The notes under the pieces were generated by a model. That model had not been told where the DNA came from. It saw only the letters and a list, made by a program, of their open reading frames with translations, and did not search any database. From positions 2,232,001 through 2,296,000 of the forward strand of contig NC_016457.1 of the NCBI RefSeq assembly GCF_000226115.1: a DNA stretch of 64,000 nt, read 5' to 3'. The stretch is from Thermothielavioides terrestris NRRL 8126. Its lineage: Eukaryota; Ascomycota; Sordariomycetes; Sordariales; Chaetomiaceae. Below are positions 10,189 through 21,884 of this stretch, one piece after another (within the stretch, counting starts at the first letter, position 1; each line of letters opens with the position of its first letter). Both the position numbers and the translations under genes were made by a program.

Positions 10189-11750
10189 TCAGGCGTGCTC
10201 GGTGAACCGCGATCCCGAACCGCGCGGGCTGTCTCGCGATGCAAAGCTGCGGCCAGGCGCATCCGCGAGCGGTAATGAGCCAGGAGACGCCGAGGATTGG
10301 GGACCGCCGGGCCGAGGTCCTTCTTCGTGAACCGGAGTCCGCTGGGGTCCGTCGCGGAAGATGGGCACGCCGCTAACGGGCCGCATCGGGGATCCCAGCT
10401 GCAGCGGGGGCCGTTTGGAGCCGTCCACGAACGACTGCGAGTCTCGGTAATAGGATGTGGCGCTGCCGACGCTATCGTGTGGGTCTGTATAGCCGTCTCC
10501 GCCGGATTCAAGAACTGATATAAGCTTCCTGCCGGACACCCTGTAGAATCCTTTCTCTTGCACGGGAGGCCCCGGCGGTGCGTCGATGGCTCGTCTGCCT
10601 CCGGTCAACTTGGCGAGGGCAGACGGTATCGCAAACGGGCCTGATCGCTCCGCCATGCCCGTTCCACTTCGGGGCATCGCTGGATCCGGGGACGAAACGC
10701 CCCCACCCCGCGCGGAGCTGTTACTGTCGCCCAGCAACATGATGCCCTGGCCTCGCTGTTTCTTCCATTTGAGCAAATACAGGAATATCAAGGCAATGAG
10801 CGCCAGGCCCGCAACACTGCCGACGACACCTCCAACAACGGCGTTTCGCGTTTCGGGAGTGAGGCCTGAGGGAGTCCCCGAAGTCGGTTGCGCAGAAGCC
10901 GAGGTTGCAGAAGGAGCCGCGGCACCGCTGTCTGCGCCGGCCCCAGCTCCACCAGCCGCAGCCGTGGGCAGATCGAACACCGTTGTAGAAGTCAACCGAG
11001 AACTGCTGCTCGCGGTCGTAGTAGAAGCGAAGGTGGAATGAGAGGACGAAGTCCGTGTGGAGTTCGAGAAAAGTAGCGACGTTTGGTTGCCAGAGAGCGA
11101 CGAAATTCGTGCTACTGAGATCGTCAGCGTCTACGCAACGGGGGACCGAATCGGGCGGACGCACTGGAGGAGTTGAACAGCCCGGTGGTTAGCGTGGGAA
11201 AGACAGACGAGCTGCTCAAAGGAGCGGACGTCAGCGTCATCGAGGACGCGGACAGAGAAGACGAAGCCGTCTCCGACTGGACGGAGGACGTGGCCGATGG
11301 CGCGCCATCGCTAGGACCGGGGAGCAAGCCGGAGAGAGACACGCTGGGCACGAGGTTGCCGAGAACGGAAAGACCGGCCGTGACAACGGCCGGGAGATCT
11401 AGCGTTGTCTGTGCAACCGGCACGGGATCGGGGGAGCGAACGGTCTCGACGCTGGTGACGACACCGGAAGCATCGATGTAGTTGATGACGGACACGGTCT
11501 GCACGATGACAACGGCTTCGCGGTTATGCAGCGTCTTCTCGTCTGATGGTGAACGAATGTGTGGTGAGGCGCTGTCGGCCTCGACGTGGTGTAACAAACG
11601 ACGGCGTTGGTGGGGATGGAGGTGGTGGTGCTGGTGCTGGTGTTGATGCAGGTGATTGTGGTTGTGGTTGAGTTCGTGGTTGTCGTCGTGGCGGGTGCTG
11701 CGGGCCTGAAAGAGTGAAGACCCGCTGGCTTCGCCGCCTTGGTTAGTCAT
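10189..11750 (-). CDS. Ser/Thr-rich single-pass membrane protein (Mid2/WSC-like architecture)
   Basis: Two exons, 11750-11165 and 11114-10189 (intron with GTGCGT donor and CTGAC...CTCAG end), give 503 residues. Order: a His-rich stretch (about residues 28-60, repeated HN/HQ), the motif VVIVQTVSVINYIDASG, a long Ser/Thr/Pro-rich presumably O-glycosylated region, one transmembrane helix (about 288-310, VVGGVVGSVAGLALIALIFLYLL), a basic stop-transfer KWKKQRG, and a 190-residue cytoplasmic tail. This layout matches fungal cell-wall stress sensors or adhesin-like Mid2 proteins. Oddity: the first in-frame ATG has no signal peptide. A hydrophobic in-frame stretch lies just upstream (about 11770-11830) without an ATG and behind a TGA, so a 5' exon may be missing from this model. 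Confidence 0.7.
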
Positions 11751-13178
11751 GGCGCTTGACGTGGCTGTGGAAACGAACGTGGGCAAGAGCTGCCGTGGGA
11801 AAAAAAGAAAAACGAGCGGTCCGGGGTGGTCGGCGATGGAGGGCAACGAATCGCGGGCTCACAGCCCGATCCTCCCCGTATTTGGTAGCCCAGCTGACGG
11901 CTCGTAAACTCGAAGATGGCTGTGCGGCGTGATGCAGAGCGATCGGCTCGTCATGGTCGCAGTCATCCCATCGTCTCGCCCGTTCGGTCTTGTGGCAGAA
12001 AACCGGAAACCTGAACCTGCACCGCCGCCCGTTCCTGTCAACCCAAAAGAGAACAAGAACAGCCGACCTCGACCTGCAGATACCGGATCCTGTCGTCGCG
12101 CCCGGTCCACATCGAGTCCGCGGTGCTAGAGACTTAAGCCCGCCTCTGCACGCCGCTTGGCAACCTGGAGAGGACAGGAAGGGGAGGGAAAAGAGGGGAA
12201 AGGAGAAAAAAATAAGGAACACGTGCAAACGGACCGTTGCGTGAATAATGAGTATACTAGTCGTGTAGCCCCCCGAACCCAGCAACCTCCGGTCCTGGCC
12301 AGCTGCTCGAGACGTGTTTTAATTTAAATGCCGGCCAGTGCCTTTCGCAGTAACAGCGAGCTCCGCAGGACTCGTGGACATTCAGGCCTGAGCCTGCGCT
12401 GGCAATCTCGCTTCGTTGGGCATCGGCTTTTCGTCGAGCAACGCTGTCCACCATTGGCCAATCGATTTCCTCCACCCAATGCGGTAATGCGGGCAGCCGG
12501 CGGCCCCATTGGCTGAGGCTCACGAGCGCACTGGGATGTGGGTGAGCAGGCCCCCCACTGTCTGGCCGATTGCCTGTTATGCCAAGGAAAACACGAGACC
12601 CCACTGCAAACCTGGGATACACTAGCACGGAAAACGGATGACACTTCTCTCGAACAGATCGCAGCCTTCCGGCCGTTACGCAGCTGGATACCCAGAGTAC
12701 CACAACACTAGATCAACATACACCAGTGTACTATCAAGGTAAATACCATTACACAGGAGTATTGGAGAATATCTCAAGCAACCGCTGGGACCACGATGGA
12801 TACAGCACGGGCATATTTGCTGCCCATATCCAGGTTACACTACGCAACACGCAACACGGCCTTGTGGCGCCTGCAATGGTTTACTGCTAACGTGATGCAC
12901 GAGCTTCCGTCTGTTCGTCAAATAGGTAGTTGCCGTTCCCTGGCCGAGCCGAGTTCCAGCAACCCCGCAATCGCTAACGACCTACTTTAGTGTGCGTTCT
13001 TGACTGCCACAGCGGCGAACGGCCTCGGACCCTTCAATGAACCCTGAGATGTTTCACAAGACAGAGTGGACACTGCCTCGTGTCGTTCCAGGGGAGCTGC
13101 CGTGATACGGGACGTCGATATTGGTGGCCTTTTACCCCGAAAGCACTCAACGGCGCTTCGAAGACGAAGAACCGCGCC
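11751..13178. other. Divergent promoter region
   Basis: 1.4 kb between the membrane-protein gene (-) and the hydrolase gene (+). No convincing gene. It could contain a 5' exon of the membrane protein: the minus strand shows a pyrimidine tract and CCACAG acceptor just before its ATG. Several CCAAT/ATTGG words occur at about 12450-12515. Confidence 0.45.
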
Positions 13179-15364
13179 ATGGCGCAGAAACCAAGCCAGG
13201 TTTCCGGACCTTCAAGTCCATCATCCCCCGATGCTGTTAACGTACCAAGGTCACCGCCGAGCACCCCAAAGCTGGCCTGCGCCGGCGGCGGCTCAGATAG
13301 CTTACCTGCCGGGGAGGAGGCTTCGCGCGACCCGCGGAAGTCGTCGATGCAGTCATTGGCCCCGTCGATGAGCGGCGCCGGGGACGGCCAGAAACGGACC
13401 CTCCTGGTTGTGTACATCCACGGCTTCATGGGCAGCAACACGTCGTTCCGCTCATTCCCGGCCCATGTGCACCACTTTCTCAAGCAGCTCCTCGCAGAGA
13501 CCCACGTCATCCACACCAAGATCTACCCCCGCTACAAGACTTATAAGTCCATTCATGTGGCCCGTGACAACTTTAGCAAATGGTTGGCGCCCCATGAATC
13601 CGCAAGCACCGACATCGTCCTGGTAGGACACTCGATGGGCGGTTTGCTGGCCGCCGACGTGGTCTTGCTGGTATGCGCCCTCCTCCTAGCCCACTGCCAC
13701 GGGTTGCTGGCTGCCTACCTGATAGGTAGCCCTCGCAACTCCGTTGGCAGCACACGTAGTGCAACACATTAAGCCTGTCTCTGCAGCCAAACCGGTCTCC
13801 TTACAATACTTCGTTTCCCTTCCGCCACCGGATCCTGGGCACCATCTCCCTTGACGCGCCACTGCTGGGGCTTCATCCAGGCATCGTTGTTTCCGGCATC
13901 GCCAGCCTCTTCCGGCCGGCACCCCCATCGCCCATGGCGGAAGTAAACAACCAGACCGAGTGTGTCGAGCCCGGGCAACCGCACACTCTCTCACCGGATC
14001 CGTCAGTCTCCTTCGAGGCCCCGTCTCCTGCCCCTGAACCATGCCCGTCCAGTTCAGCGGTAAGCGCTGCGAGCACCGAGCCCACTGACCCTTTCTACGA
14101 TCCCCCCTTTTTCAACGACGTCGCCTTTGTAGATCGCGGCTGGCTAAAGAACGTTCTGCACTTCGTAAACAAACACAAGGAAGAGAACGTGTTCCGCGCA
14201 GCCACGAACCATATCTTGTCCCACCTTGAATTCGGAGCTTGTCTCTCCGACTACCCCGGCTTGCGATCCAGGTACAACCAGCTAAGGAAGCTGGAAGACG
14301 TCAACGAATGGAGTTCAACTCAGTCAGATGAGGAGTCCGTACGCGTCCGCTTCGTCAACTACTATACTCTTTCAACGGGGTACCCCAAAACACCCAAGGC
14401 AGCTTCACCGGATGGGTCCTCGGGGCTCTCCAGTCTGGCTGGGGAGTCTGGCCGGTCAGCAGCAGACATCAGCTTGAGCCCAGCAACTCCAAGGATATCT
14501 GTCGAGGATTGCAGCGACGGGCCTCAGGAGCGCACCCACGTTGTCGCGTCTATACCAGAGCCAGAGCATACGGGGTTGCTTTTGGCACGACAACCCGCAG
14601 AAAAGTCCCCAGATACGGAACCGAGAGCCGCCGGTGACGAGGGCCTCAACAGCCCAACAGCGTCAGAGCCCAATCTCGCCGAAATCCCCGAGGTCCCTCC
14701 CCCGCCATCTGCCCCCGACTTGGACACCATCGCCGACAAAGAATCTCGGAAACAAGCCAAGAAAGCCTTCGAGATTGCCCGAAAAGCTCATGCTCAAGCC
14801 CTCAAAGCCCGCGAAAAAGCCATGAAAGCGTACCAGAAGAAGCTCGCCAAGCAGCTGCAGGAGCGCCACACCCCTTCCTCGTCTAAACCACATACACCGC
14901 CCGAGAACAACAAGCAGGCCGGCAAATCCGCCACCCCGCCGCTTCAGGGCGAAGAGCAGCAAGGAAGCGACCCGCCGCCCGCGCCAGGGCGGCCCGAACC
15001 CAAAGAAGAACAAGACGAACAACAACCCTCCGGGTCGTCGAGAACAGGGAAGCCTCCCCGCCTCCGCAAATTCTGCCGCCTCCCGCGTGGCACTGCCGCC
15101 GCCGTCGTCGGCACTGACGTGGTGGGGCAGGGGGACCCGACCTGGGTGCCGGTGCTCGTGGAGGGCGTCGACGAGGTGGGCGCGCACTGCGGCCTGTTCG
15201 CGCCCGGCGGCGCGCACTACGAGCGGCTGGTGGGGGACGTCGGGGAGCGGATTGCCCGGTGGGTCGGCGAGGACATGTCGCGGCGGGTGGTGCTGGGTTT
15301 GGGACTCGGGTCAGGGGGGGTGGGTGGTGATGGTATGGACGGCAGTCCCGGAAGGGCTGGGTGA
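13179..15364 (+). CDS. Alpha/beta-hydrolase, DUF676/lipase-like
   Basis: Putative serine hydrolase acting on lipid or ester substrates. Exons 13179-13670 and 13787-15364 give 689 residues. The ATG at 13179 sits in a good context (CGCCATGG). VVYIHGFMGSNTSF (about residue 77 on) supplies the oxyanion-hole HG, and GHSMGG (Ser152) is the nucleophile elbow. After the intron the core continues with ILGTISLDAPLLGLHPG. The C-terminal half is low-complexity, with a Lys/Ala coiled coil (KAFEIARKAHAQALKAREKA) and a final folded-looking segment. Fungal relatives with this build are annotated as DUF676 or lipase-like proteins and lack experimental function in my knowledge. No signal peptide is seen, so it is probably cytosolic or membrane-associated. 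Confidence 0.83.
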
Positions 15365-15462
15365 ATTGTCCTTGGGCAAAGGGGAGGTCGTGGAGAGAGG
15401 CGGGGGGTATGAGTGTGTGCTCGGTGGAGAAGGCTGGGTCGAGTTGGCGGTTAATGAGTCTT

Positions 15463-15464
<2 letters not shown>

Positions 15465-15527
<63 letters not shown>
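15465..15527. repeat. 63-base poly-T tract
   Basis: An uninterrupted run of T 101 bp downstream of the hydrolase stop codon. It may be the poly-A tail of an old minus-strand retroposed insertion, a slippage-expanded mononucleotide repeat, or partly an assembly artefact. No target-site duplication or retroelement body was recognised next to it. Confidence 0.95.
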
Positions 15528-15531
<4 letters not shown>

Positions 15532-16925
15532 CCTTTGGCCTGGTACTGTACCTACCGATGATGAAGTGCTTCGGATGGAGATGAGTCACGAGATACGAAT
15601 TCATAGCCATGTAATATGTCTTCGACGCGCCAAAGAGGGTGCGGTGAGATTAGACTGTCGTTCCGCGGACAGAATTATGGAAACAACAGGAAGAGTCGGA
15701 CATATCGCGCTTCCTTCGTCGCCAGATCTCCGATATGTACTGACACGGAGACCGCTACGGGTATATAGCTGGACTTGATATCCCCTCTTTGCCAGCCAAG
15801 CGGCCATGTCCACGCATGGGGCCTCCTGAAGATCAGCAATGAACCAGTCCTCGGTCTGAACTGGATTTCAGCCCCGAATAACTGACCATATATATAAACA
15901 CACTCTTACCTGGATGAGCTCGTGAGAGACATGCTCGGCAGCCCGAGCCTGGTGCTGGTTGTTCCCCCTTTGTGAAGGGACTACTACCCTAGCAACTAGG
16001 TGGTAGCAAGAATGGACTGCACCCAAATACACGTTCCTCGAGGGAACCACCTAACCACTTCGCTGAACCATTATTGCTTGCATTTGATGTCTATCTCGGT
16101 GCAGCCAGAACCGCGGGCAGAAAATCATTGGATAAACATCGCAAGCTTGCCCCTATCATATTCTCCGCTGACCTCAATAATCGTCACCGCTTTCCTGTCA
16201 GCATGCATGAACGTCGTCATCTCCGACTGGCGAGGTCGTCCCAGCCGCCACGATCTTCGGGCGGCATGATGGCCACAAGCCCAAATGCAAAACCCATCTC
16301 AACCGTATCGCCTGGCCCTCGCATTCTTAGGACCGAAAAAGCCAAAACCCCCAAAACGCCATGCTGAACGTGGGATCAAAATGCAAATTTAGGCGTGCCT
16401 CAGTCGCTCAAGGCTGCTGCAAGGCAGCACAAGGTATTTCGCTCTCCGTAGTGCGAAGAAGGACAAGCCTCCTCATCTGGCCTCATGCCATAAGCCGCAG
16501 CCCCTCGCCCACCCCCGCCCCCGGTTCCTGAACCACACGCTCTGGGCCGGTATCCTTTCTGCAAGCCCGAACTGACTGATCGTCTTTCGTCCGTCTCGGT
16601 TGTTGCCTTTCTCTGACTTCAGTAGCGCGCAGGACAAAAAGGTGAGGGAATTGTTCTGCTGTGCTGCGAGAGATGTCTGGTCAACCGGGTCCGCCAGGTA
16701 TCACCCTGAAAACTGATCAGACAGCATGCTGAGTCCGCTGCAAACGGGGTCTGCCTCCTCCACGGCGCGGCTCAACAGACTGGCTGCATGGCGTCACGCT
16801 GGTAGACTCCTAGGTCCCCGTGATGCCAGCGCCATAGGCCGGCGGCCGGGCCTGGTTGGCGTACGGCTTGTTGGCCGGATGGGTCTGTCTGGTGCGTCAG
16901 TCAAGGTCTCTCATCAGACACGATC
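15528..16925. other. Convergent spacer
   Basis: About 1.4 kb with only short unconvincing frames. It holds the 3' regions of the hydrolase and of the Mediator subunit gene. Nothing else recognised. Confidence 0.5.
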
Positions 16926-18108
16926 TCAGCCGTTGATGAGCACCTTTTTTCTCCGCTTTTGACCAGAGACCATATCGCCTTCTCCGGTCGAGTAGCCTGC
17001 TTCGGCACCGGTCTCCTCATCCGGAAAGCCCTCGCCGTAGCCTTCGAAGCTGCTGTCACCGTAGCTTCGTTTCTTGATGTTCCGCATCGATCGCTCCTGC
17101 GCGACTGGCGTGCCCACCTTGGCCCGCGGTACAGCTTGTAGGCCAGCAGAAGGGAGAGGCGTGTTGGGCGCCGTCGGCCTCGCCGACAGTGCTTGCTTGT
17201 CGCCCTTCCCAGGCCCGAGTTCTCCCAGCACCGAATGATCCCACAGGGCCTTTGGCACAAAGCCCTTGGCCATGGTCGTAGCTCTCAACAGTTTCTGCCG
17301 CGCCTCGCTCCCCAACCCGTCGCGGATATCCTTGCCGCGGACGTAGTGCACGTCCCACACATCCTGAGGGAACTTCATGAGCGACAGCAACCCTTCGTGC
17401 CGGAACGGATCCTCCTTGACCTCGTCAAAGTGCCCTTGCACACCGAGCCTCTTGATGTGGCCTTTATACGTTTTCCTAAGCGCATTCTTTTCGCCGTTAG
17501 GCAGCACACGGGCGACCTCGGAAGCGAGTCCCGTCAAGCCGTACATTTCAAAGAGGTCCTCCGAGAGGTCAGGCCGGGCCGGAGGGTGCGCTGCAGGGCC
17601 AAGATGTTAACGCCGCTGTCTGTATGAGAAATATAAAAGCAGAAGCCGAGGCTTCTAGCCCCCAGCCCGACACGATTGACAAGAACGTTGAAAGAAAACC
17701 ACATCCGCAAGGCAGAAGCGAGGTGGAATGGGAGCAGCAGCGACAGCGGCAACAAGACCAGCTCTTGAACAGATAGAAGGGAGCCTTACGAGTTCTGCAA
17801 AGAAGGTATTTCTCGCCGACATCCAGATTCGGGTCGTTGATACCAAGATTGCGGTCCTCGACGTGGGCTTTCTTCTGTGCTCTCTCGCCGACGTCGTCAA
17901 CTTCACGCTTGCGCTTGTGCGGGGAGTCTTCCCCCATCGCAGTATCTTGAACCATTTCCGACGGGAGCGAGCTTCCGTTAACGCTGTGGGCGGGGGTTGG
18001 CAGCGTGGCTATGGTCGATGCAGCAGAGCCGGTCAAGCTCATGGTCAGGTCGCTCGTGCCGGGAGAGAGCTGGGAGGGACTTTGCGGTGTCTGAGGGTGG
18101 AAGGACAT
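16926..18108 (-). CDS. ROX3: Mediator complex subunit 19 (Rox3)
   Basis: Subunit of the Mediator head module that links regulators to RNA polymerase II. Exons 18108-17790 and 17590-16926 join in phase ([19 protein letters not shown]) to give 327 residues. Rox3 signatures are the segment [12 protein letters not shown], then [17 protein letters not shown], then [17 protein letters not shown], followed by a region rich in basic and Ser residues ending in a nuclear-localisation-like [12 protein letters not shown]. The N-terminus is Ser/Pro-rich with KRKREVDD. Start ATG at 18108 (ATGTCCTTCCAC). Confidence 0.9.
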
Positions 18109-20385
18109 GATGAACCGTTGCTGGGTTGATGCAGACGAAGTCGAGCGGGCAGGCGCGAAAACCTAGACGCAGCGGCGGTCGCCTAATTCGGTGGCGACCG
18201 AACCAGACAAAGAAGCCCTGTCTGAGACGGTCGCTCGGCGGGCGCCGCAAAGAAAATCGCGGTCTTAGGCGGAGCCCAAGTTTATTTGCGTCGTGGTGAT
18301 ACGTGAAAGGCGCTGCGGGCGGTGCGAGGAAGGAGGAGGTTGACGTGATGAGTCGCGCGAAAAACGCTGACGAGGGGGATCACGGAAACCCCCAACCACC
18401 AACGCTCGCTCTCCTTCACTCGCGGTCGGCGGGCGATTGAAATTTGGATGCCGAGGCTGCTACAAGTCGACGAGTGTCATCAGAAAATATCGACCGAAGT
18501 CGGCGCGGATCGGGAGCTTCGTAGGGTCGCAGGGCGATTGAAGCGGGCTGAGCGGTCGGAGGTTTGTCGATGATGATGGAGGTGAGGCGACCAGCTGAGG
18601 AGCGGAGGCGCAAGTCTTCCCTGGGTTGTGGGCCAGCCGAGCGAGCTCAGAAGAGCAGCACAGTGCGGAAGCCTCACACGGTGACGGACCCACTCCCTCC
18701 AGATTGCCCACGCCCATGCTGCAGCCAATCGGGTTTAACCGCCCTGGCTTCCAAGGGGAAAGTGAGGTACCTTTCGACTCCTCTTCGGACCGGCGCCCGC
18801 CGGGAGACATCGCACCACAGAAGCTCAACACTCGTGTTTGCTAGATTCGATTCTGACCCAAGGTAGACAAGGCAGAACATTGTCAGTATCAACCGCGGAA
18901 CCATCCTTTCCTTGAAGATCAGTCAGGAAGCCACCTTGTACAGCACCTTAGTAAAGGTACGACGGAGTATCATTGTTGCACAGTACCTAGGTACCTACGC
19001 AGTACGCAATACCTTCGGCGGACGCGCTTGGACACCCAGGCAGACCAGACTCGTCGAGCTGTGGGGCTGATTTCCAGTTCCAAACCTTGGCGTCCCAGGC
19101 CGCCGGGCGGCGGCTGTGGGGAGATCGCCCTTCGCAGGGCCTCAACATCTTCCGCCGTGTACGTTACATACCTTGAGTAAGGTACCTTTGTTGCAGTACT
19201 GCGCAATGCGGGCATCTTGCTGAGCTGCCCAAAAAGGGGACCCAAATGCAAAAAGCGATTCAAGTAGTTATCCGTACCTTACCAAGCAAATCGTCTTGTT
19301 CAGCAAGGGTGCCATCCGTTCTCATCGAAAGAGGCGTTGAGCACAGTTGGTTGCATCGGTTGGGTAGGCTGACCAGGCGACGTACCTGGATTGAATGTGA
19401 AACTCGACAAAGGAGCAATCATTCAAATCCAGAAACTCCATCACCCGCCAGTGTTGTGTGACGGAGCAACCAAGGCCTGACTCACTGGCCGACCACCCAC
19501 GAACACAAGCCCAATCCCTCTGACCACCTCCAGCGAAAGCCGAGCCAACACCCCCATTTTCCAGAACTGATTGGTCTCTTGGTCGGATTATCGCAAACCT
19601 AGCGTGGCGATGGCGCCCACTGCGAAGACCATCAGATACCCAAACCTACAACGCATCCTTCAGGCGACCCGTCTCTTGATCCTCTCCCGTCCTTCCTCGC
19701 CACGCTCGGCCAGCAAGCGTTGGCAACGAAAGATGTGAGGAATGAACCTTTTTTCTTTCCAAAAATTCCCCAGCCAGCCTGGGCCAACTGGGAGCGGTCA
19801 GGTTGTAGTTTTCAACTAGCAAAAACGTGATCTCGGACGAATCCTCACTGATACACGTAAAACCCCTGCACTCGGATGGGGAGAAGAAGAGGAGAAGAGC
19901 AGGAAGATCAGGGCAGGTCAAGAGCCCTTTATATAGCTGGGGAGCGGTGGTCTGTGCACGTTGACAGATGTGCAAAGGTGGGTCCGGCGCCCCACTCATT
20001 GTTGAACTCTCCACGATTCGTGCGGATGCGGAAGAGAACAGGGGACTTGTCTCACGTCTTTTAGTGTATCGCGGGAAACAAGCGACAAGGAGTCTGGGAT
20101 GCTCGCCGCAAGCAACAATTCTCGAGCATGGGCCAATTTCTGCTTGAACTACATCACTGCTCCGAATCTGTAGGTATTGCGCTCGTTAGGGGCCTGGGCC
20201 AGGGGATCGCCGCAACAGGCTTTGAAACGGGAAATGATGGCGGTCTCGATGACACCGCAAGGTAGAATACGATACATTTTACAGTTGCTGCGTCAATGGC
20301 AAAAAGGCCGTCCAAGCTGCCAAGCCGTCGATGGCGCGTGTATGTAGATATAATACATGAAAATCAAACCCGCCTGGCTCCCTTC
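18109..20385. other. Large spacer without a supported gene
   Basis: 2.3 kb between the Mediator gene and the ribosomal protein gene. Open frames are short and lack recognisable domains. The segment 18769-19190 is rich in GGTACC-centred words (GGTACCT, CCTAGGTACC, CCTTGAGTAAGGTACC), which recur in other spacers. I see no tRNA, 5S rRNA or snRNA here. Confidence 0.5.
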
Positions 20386-21308
20386 TCACCGGACAAGCAC
20401 CTGCCCCAGCTCTGGCTTCTTGCGCAGCCCGTTGACGACCACGCGCGAGATGAGATCGCTCGAGTGCTGCTTGATCATCTCCCTGAGCGCGCTCCGCTCG
20501 ATCACAATACGGCCCGTCTCCAGCAGGTCCTTAACGTCGACATCCTCCAGCTCCAGCGCCCGGCCCGACTCCCCCGCAATGTCCATGCTCGTAAACAGGT
20601 TCGGCCGCCTGTCGCCCGTGATAAACGTGGTCCGGCCGTGGGCCTTGTCCCACTGCAGCGTCGCCATCAGCTCGTTGACGTACTTGCGGACGAAGCCGTC
20701 CTCGAGCTCGCGGCCGAGAGCGCCGGCCTCGGCCAGCTGCAGGAAGTCGTCGGGCAGCGGCAGCTCCAGCCCGTCCTCGGTCACAATCAGCTCGCCACGG
20801 CGGTAGCGGTACGAGAGCGCAGTCCGCCACGCGAGATCGTAGACTTTGCGGTTGAGTTTAGTGCTGAAGTCGCGCGGCTTGGGGCCGAACGTCTTGCCGC
20901 CGCCGCGGAACAGCGGCGACTGCCTGGTGCCGGCGCGCGCGCGGCCGGTCCCTTTTTGCGGGCGGATCTTGCGGTGCGAGCCGTGCACTTCGTAGCGCGT
21001 CTTGGACGAGGCTGTGCCTTGGCGGGTCTTGTCACCTTCGTAGACGACAGCCAGGTGGAGGATGTCGCGGCGAAGAGGGAGGTGGAGATGTTTCGTGGAC
21101 CAGGACTCGAGGGACCGAGGCTCGAGCGAGGGGAAGGAGTAGATGGTTAGGGGTACGCTGGTCACTGCGAAGGGTGTCAATGGGGTTCTCAAGATCGTAC
21201 CAAGGCCGCAAAGGGTGGGGCCAAAACAGCAGTCGACATACGAGGATTCCACGGCTCGGTGACGGATCTTGTAATGTTGGCGGCTTGCGAGTCGATTGCT
21301 GTAGCCAT
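20386..21308 (-). CDS. YML6: Mitochondrial large-subunit ribosomal protein uL4m (YmL6)
   Basis: Component of the mitochondrial 54S subunit that lines the peptide exit tunnel. Exon 1 (21308-21242) is short and ends at a GTATGT donor; exon 2 is 21164-20386. Together they give 281 residues. The family core is evident: YSFPSLEP, the basic loop YEVHGSHRKIRPQKGTGRAR with GTRQSPLFRGGG, then FGPKPRDFSTKLNRKV. The C-terminal half (LELEDVDVKDLL, RIVIERSALREMI) is the mitochondrial uL4 fold. The N-terminus is only weakly presequence-like. The divergent neighbour is another mitoribosomal gene, 576 bp away. Confidence 0.93.
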
Positions 21309-21884
21309 TGATCTCCTACACGCCACGGGGGTTTGCCGGATCTGACATGAAAGGCTCGGCTGTCAGTCCTGGCAGTCGCCAAAAAAATTAATAATGGACG
21401 AAGGGAGACGAACAGGTAATGTCCTGCACGGCTGCGCTGCAAGACAAAGGCCTCGCAAGGCCTCGCTCAGGCTCTTCATCCCCTGGCCGGCCATGGCTGC
21501 CGCCTGTCGCACAGCAATTGCAAGTCACCGCCTTGCTGAGCCCGACTTTTGGCGTGAGTCTGTTGCCGTTGCCGTAGCCGTAGCCGTCTGCTGTCTCTAT
21601 TCCTTCGCGAAGTCGCCAGCCTCCGTTTTCGCGCCGGCAAGCTCACGTTATGCGGCTGATAGTTGGCGAAAAAAGATCTGAAGTTGCAGCGCACAGACGC
21701 CTCGGTGGTAAGCCGCTCGCGGAGGTTGCCGCGCTGAGTGGGCGGTCCTGGCGCACGGGTCCCGCGAAATTTCGTCGGCGCGCGTTTCTCGGCGCAACCT
21801 ATCAGCCCACTGCTGGAAGGTGCTGAATTAATTCATCAAGGAGCCAAACTTTGACGCAGACTACCCTCGCCCGCCGCGCCTGCC
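21309..21884. promoter_or_regulatory. Bidirectional promoter of two mitoribosomal genes
   Basis: 576 bp between the start codons of uL4m (-) and mL38 (+). Contains a GTTGCC/GTAGCC microrepeat at 21562-21588. Shared control of the two 54S subunit genes is an inference from position. Confidence 0.5.

Noticed and set aside
12257..12703. 148-codon minus-strand frame
   Set aside because: Random-looking composition in a divergent promoter region.
18460..18831. 123-codon minus-strand frame
   Set aside because: No domain, no conserved motif and no sensible exon partners.
20296..21150. 284-codon plus-strand frame
   Set aside because: Exact antisense shadow of the uL4m gene, whose protein family is clear.
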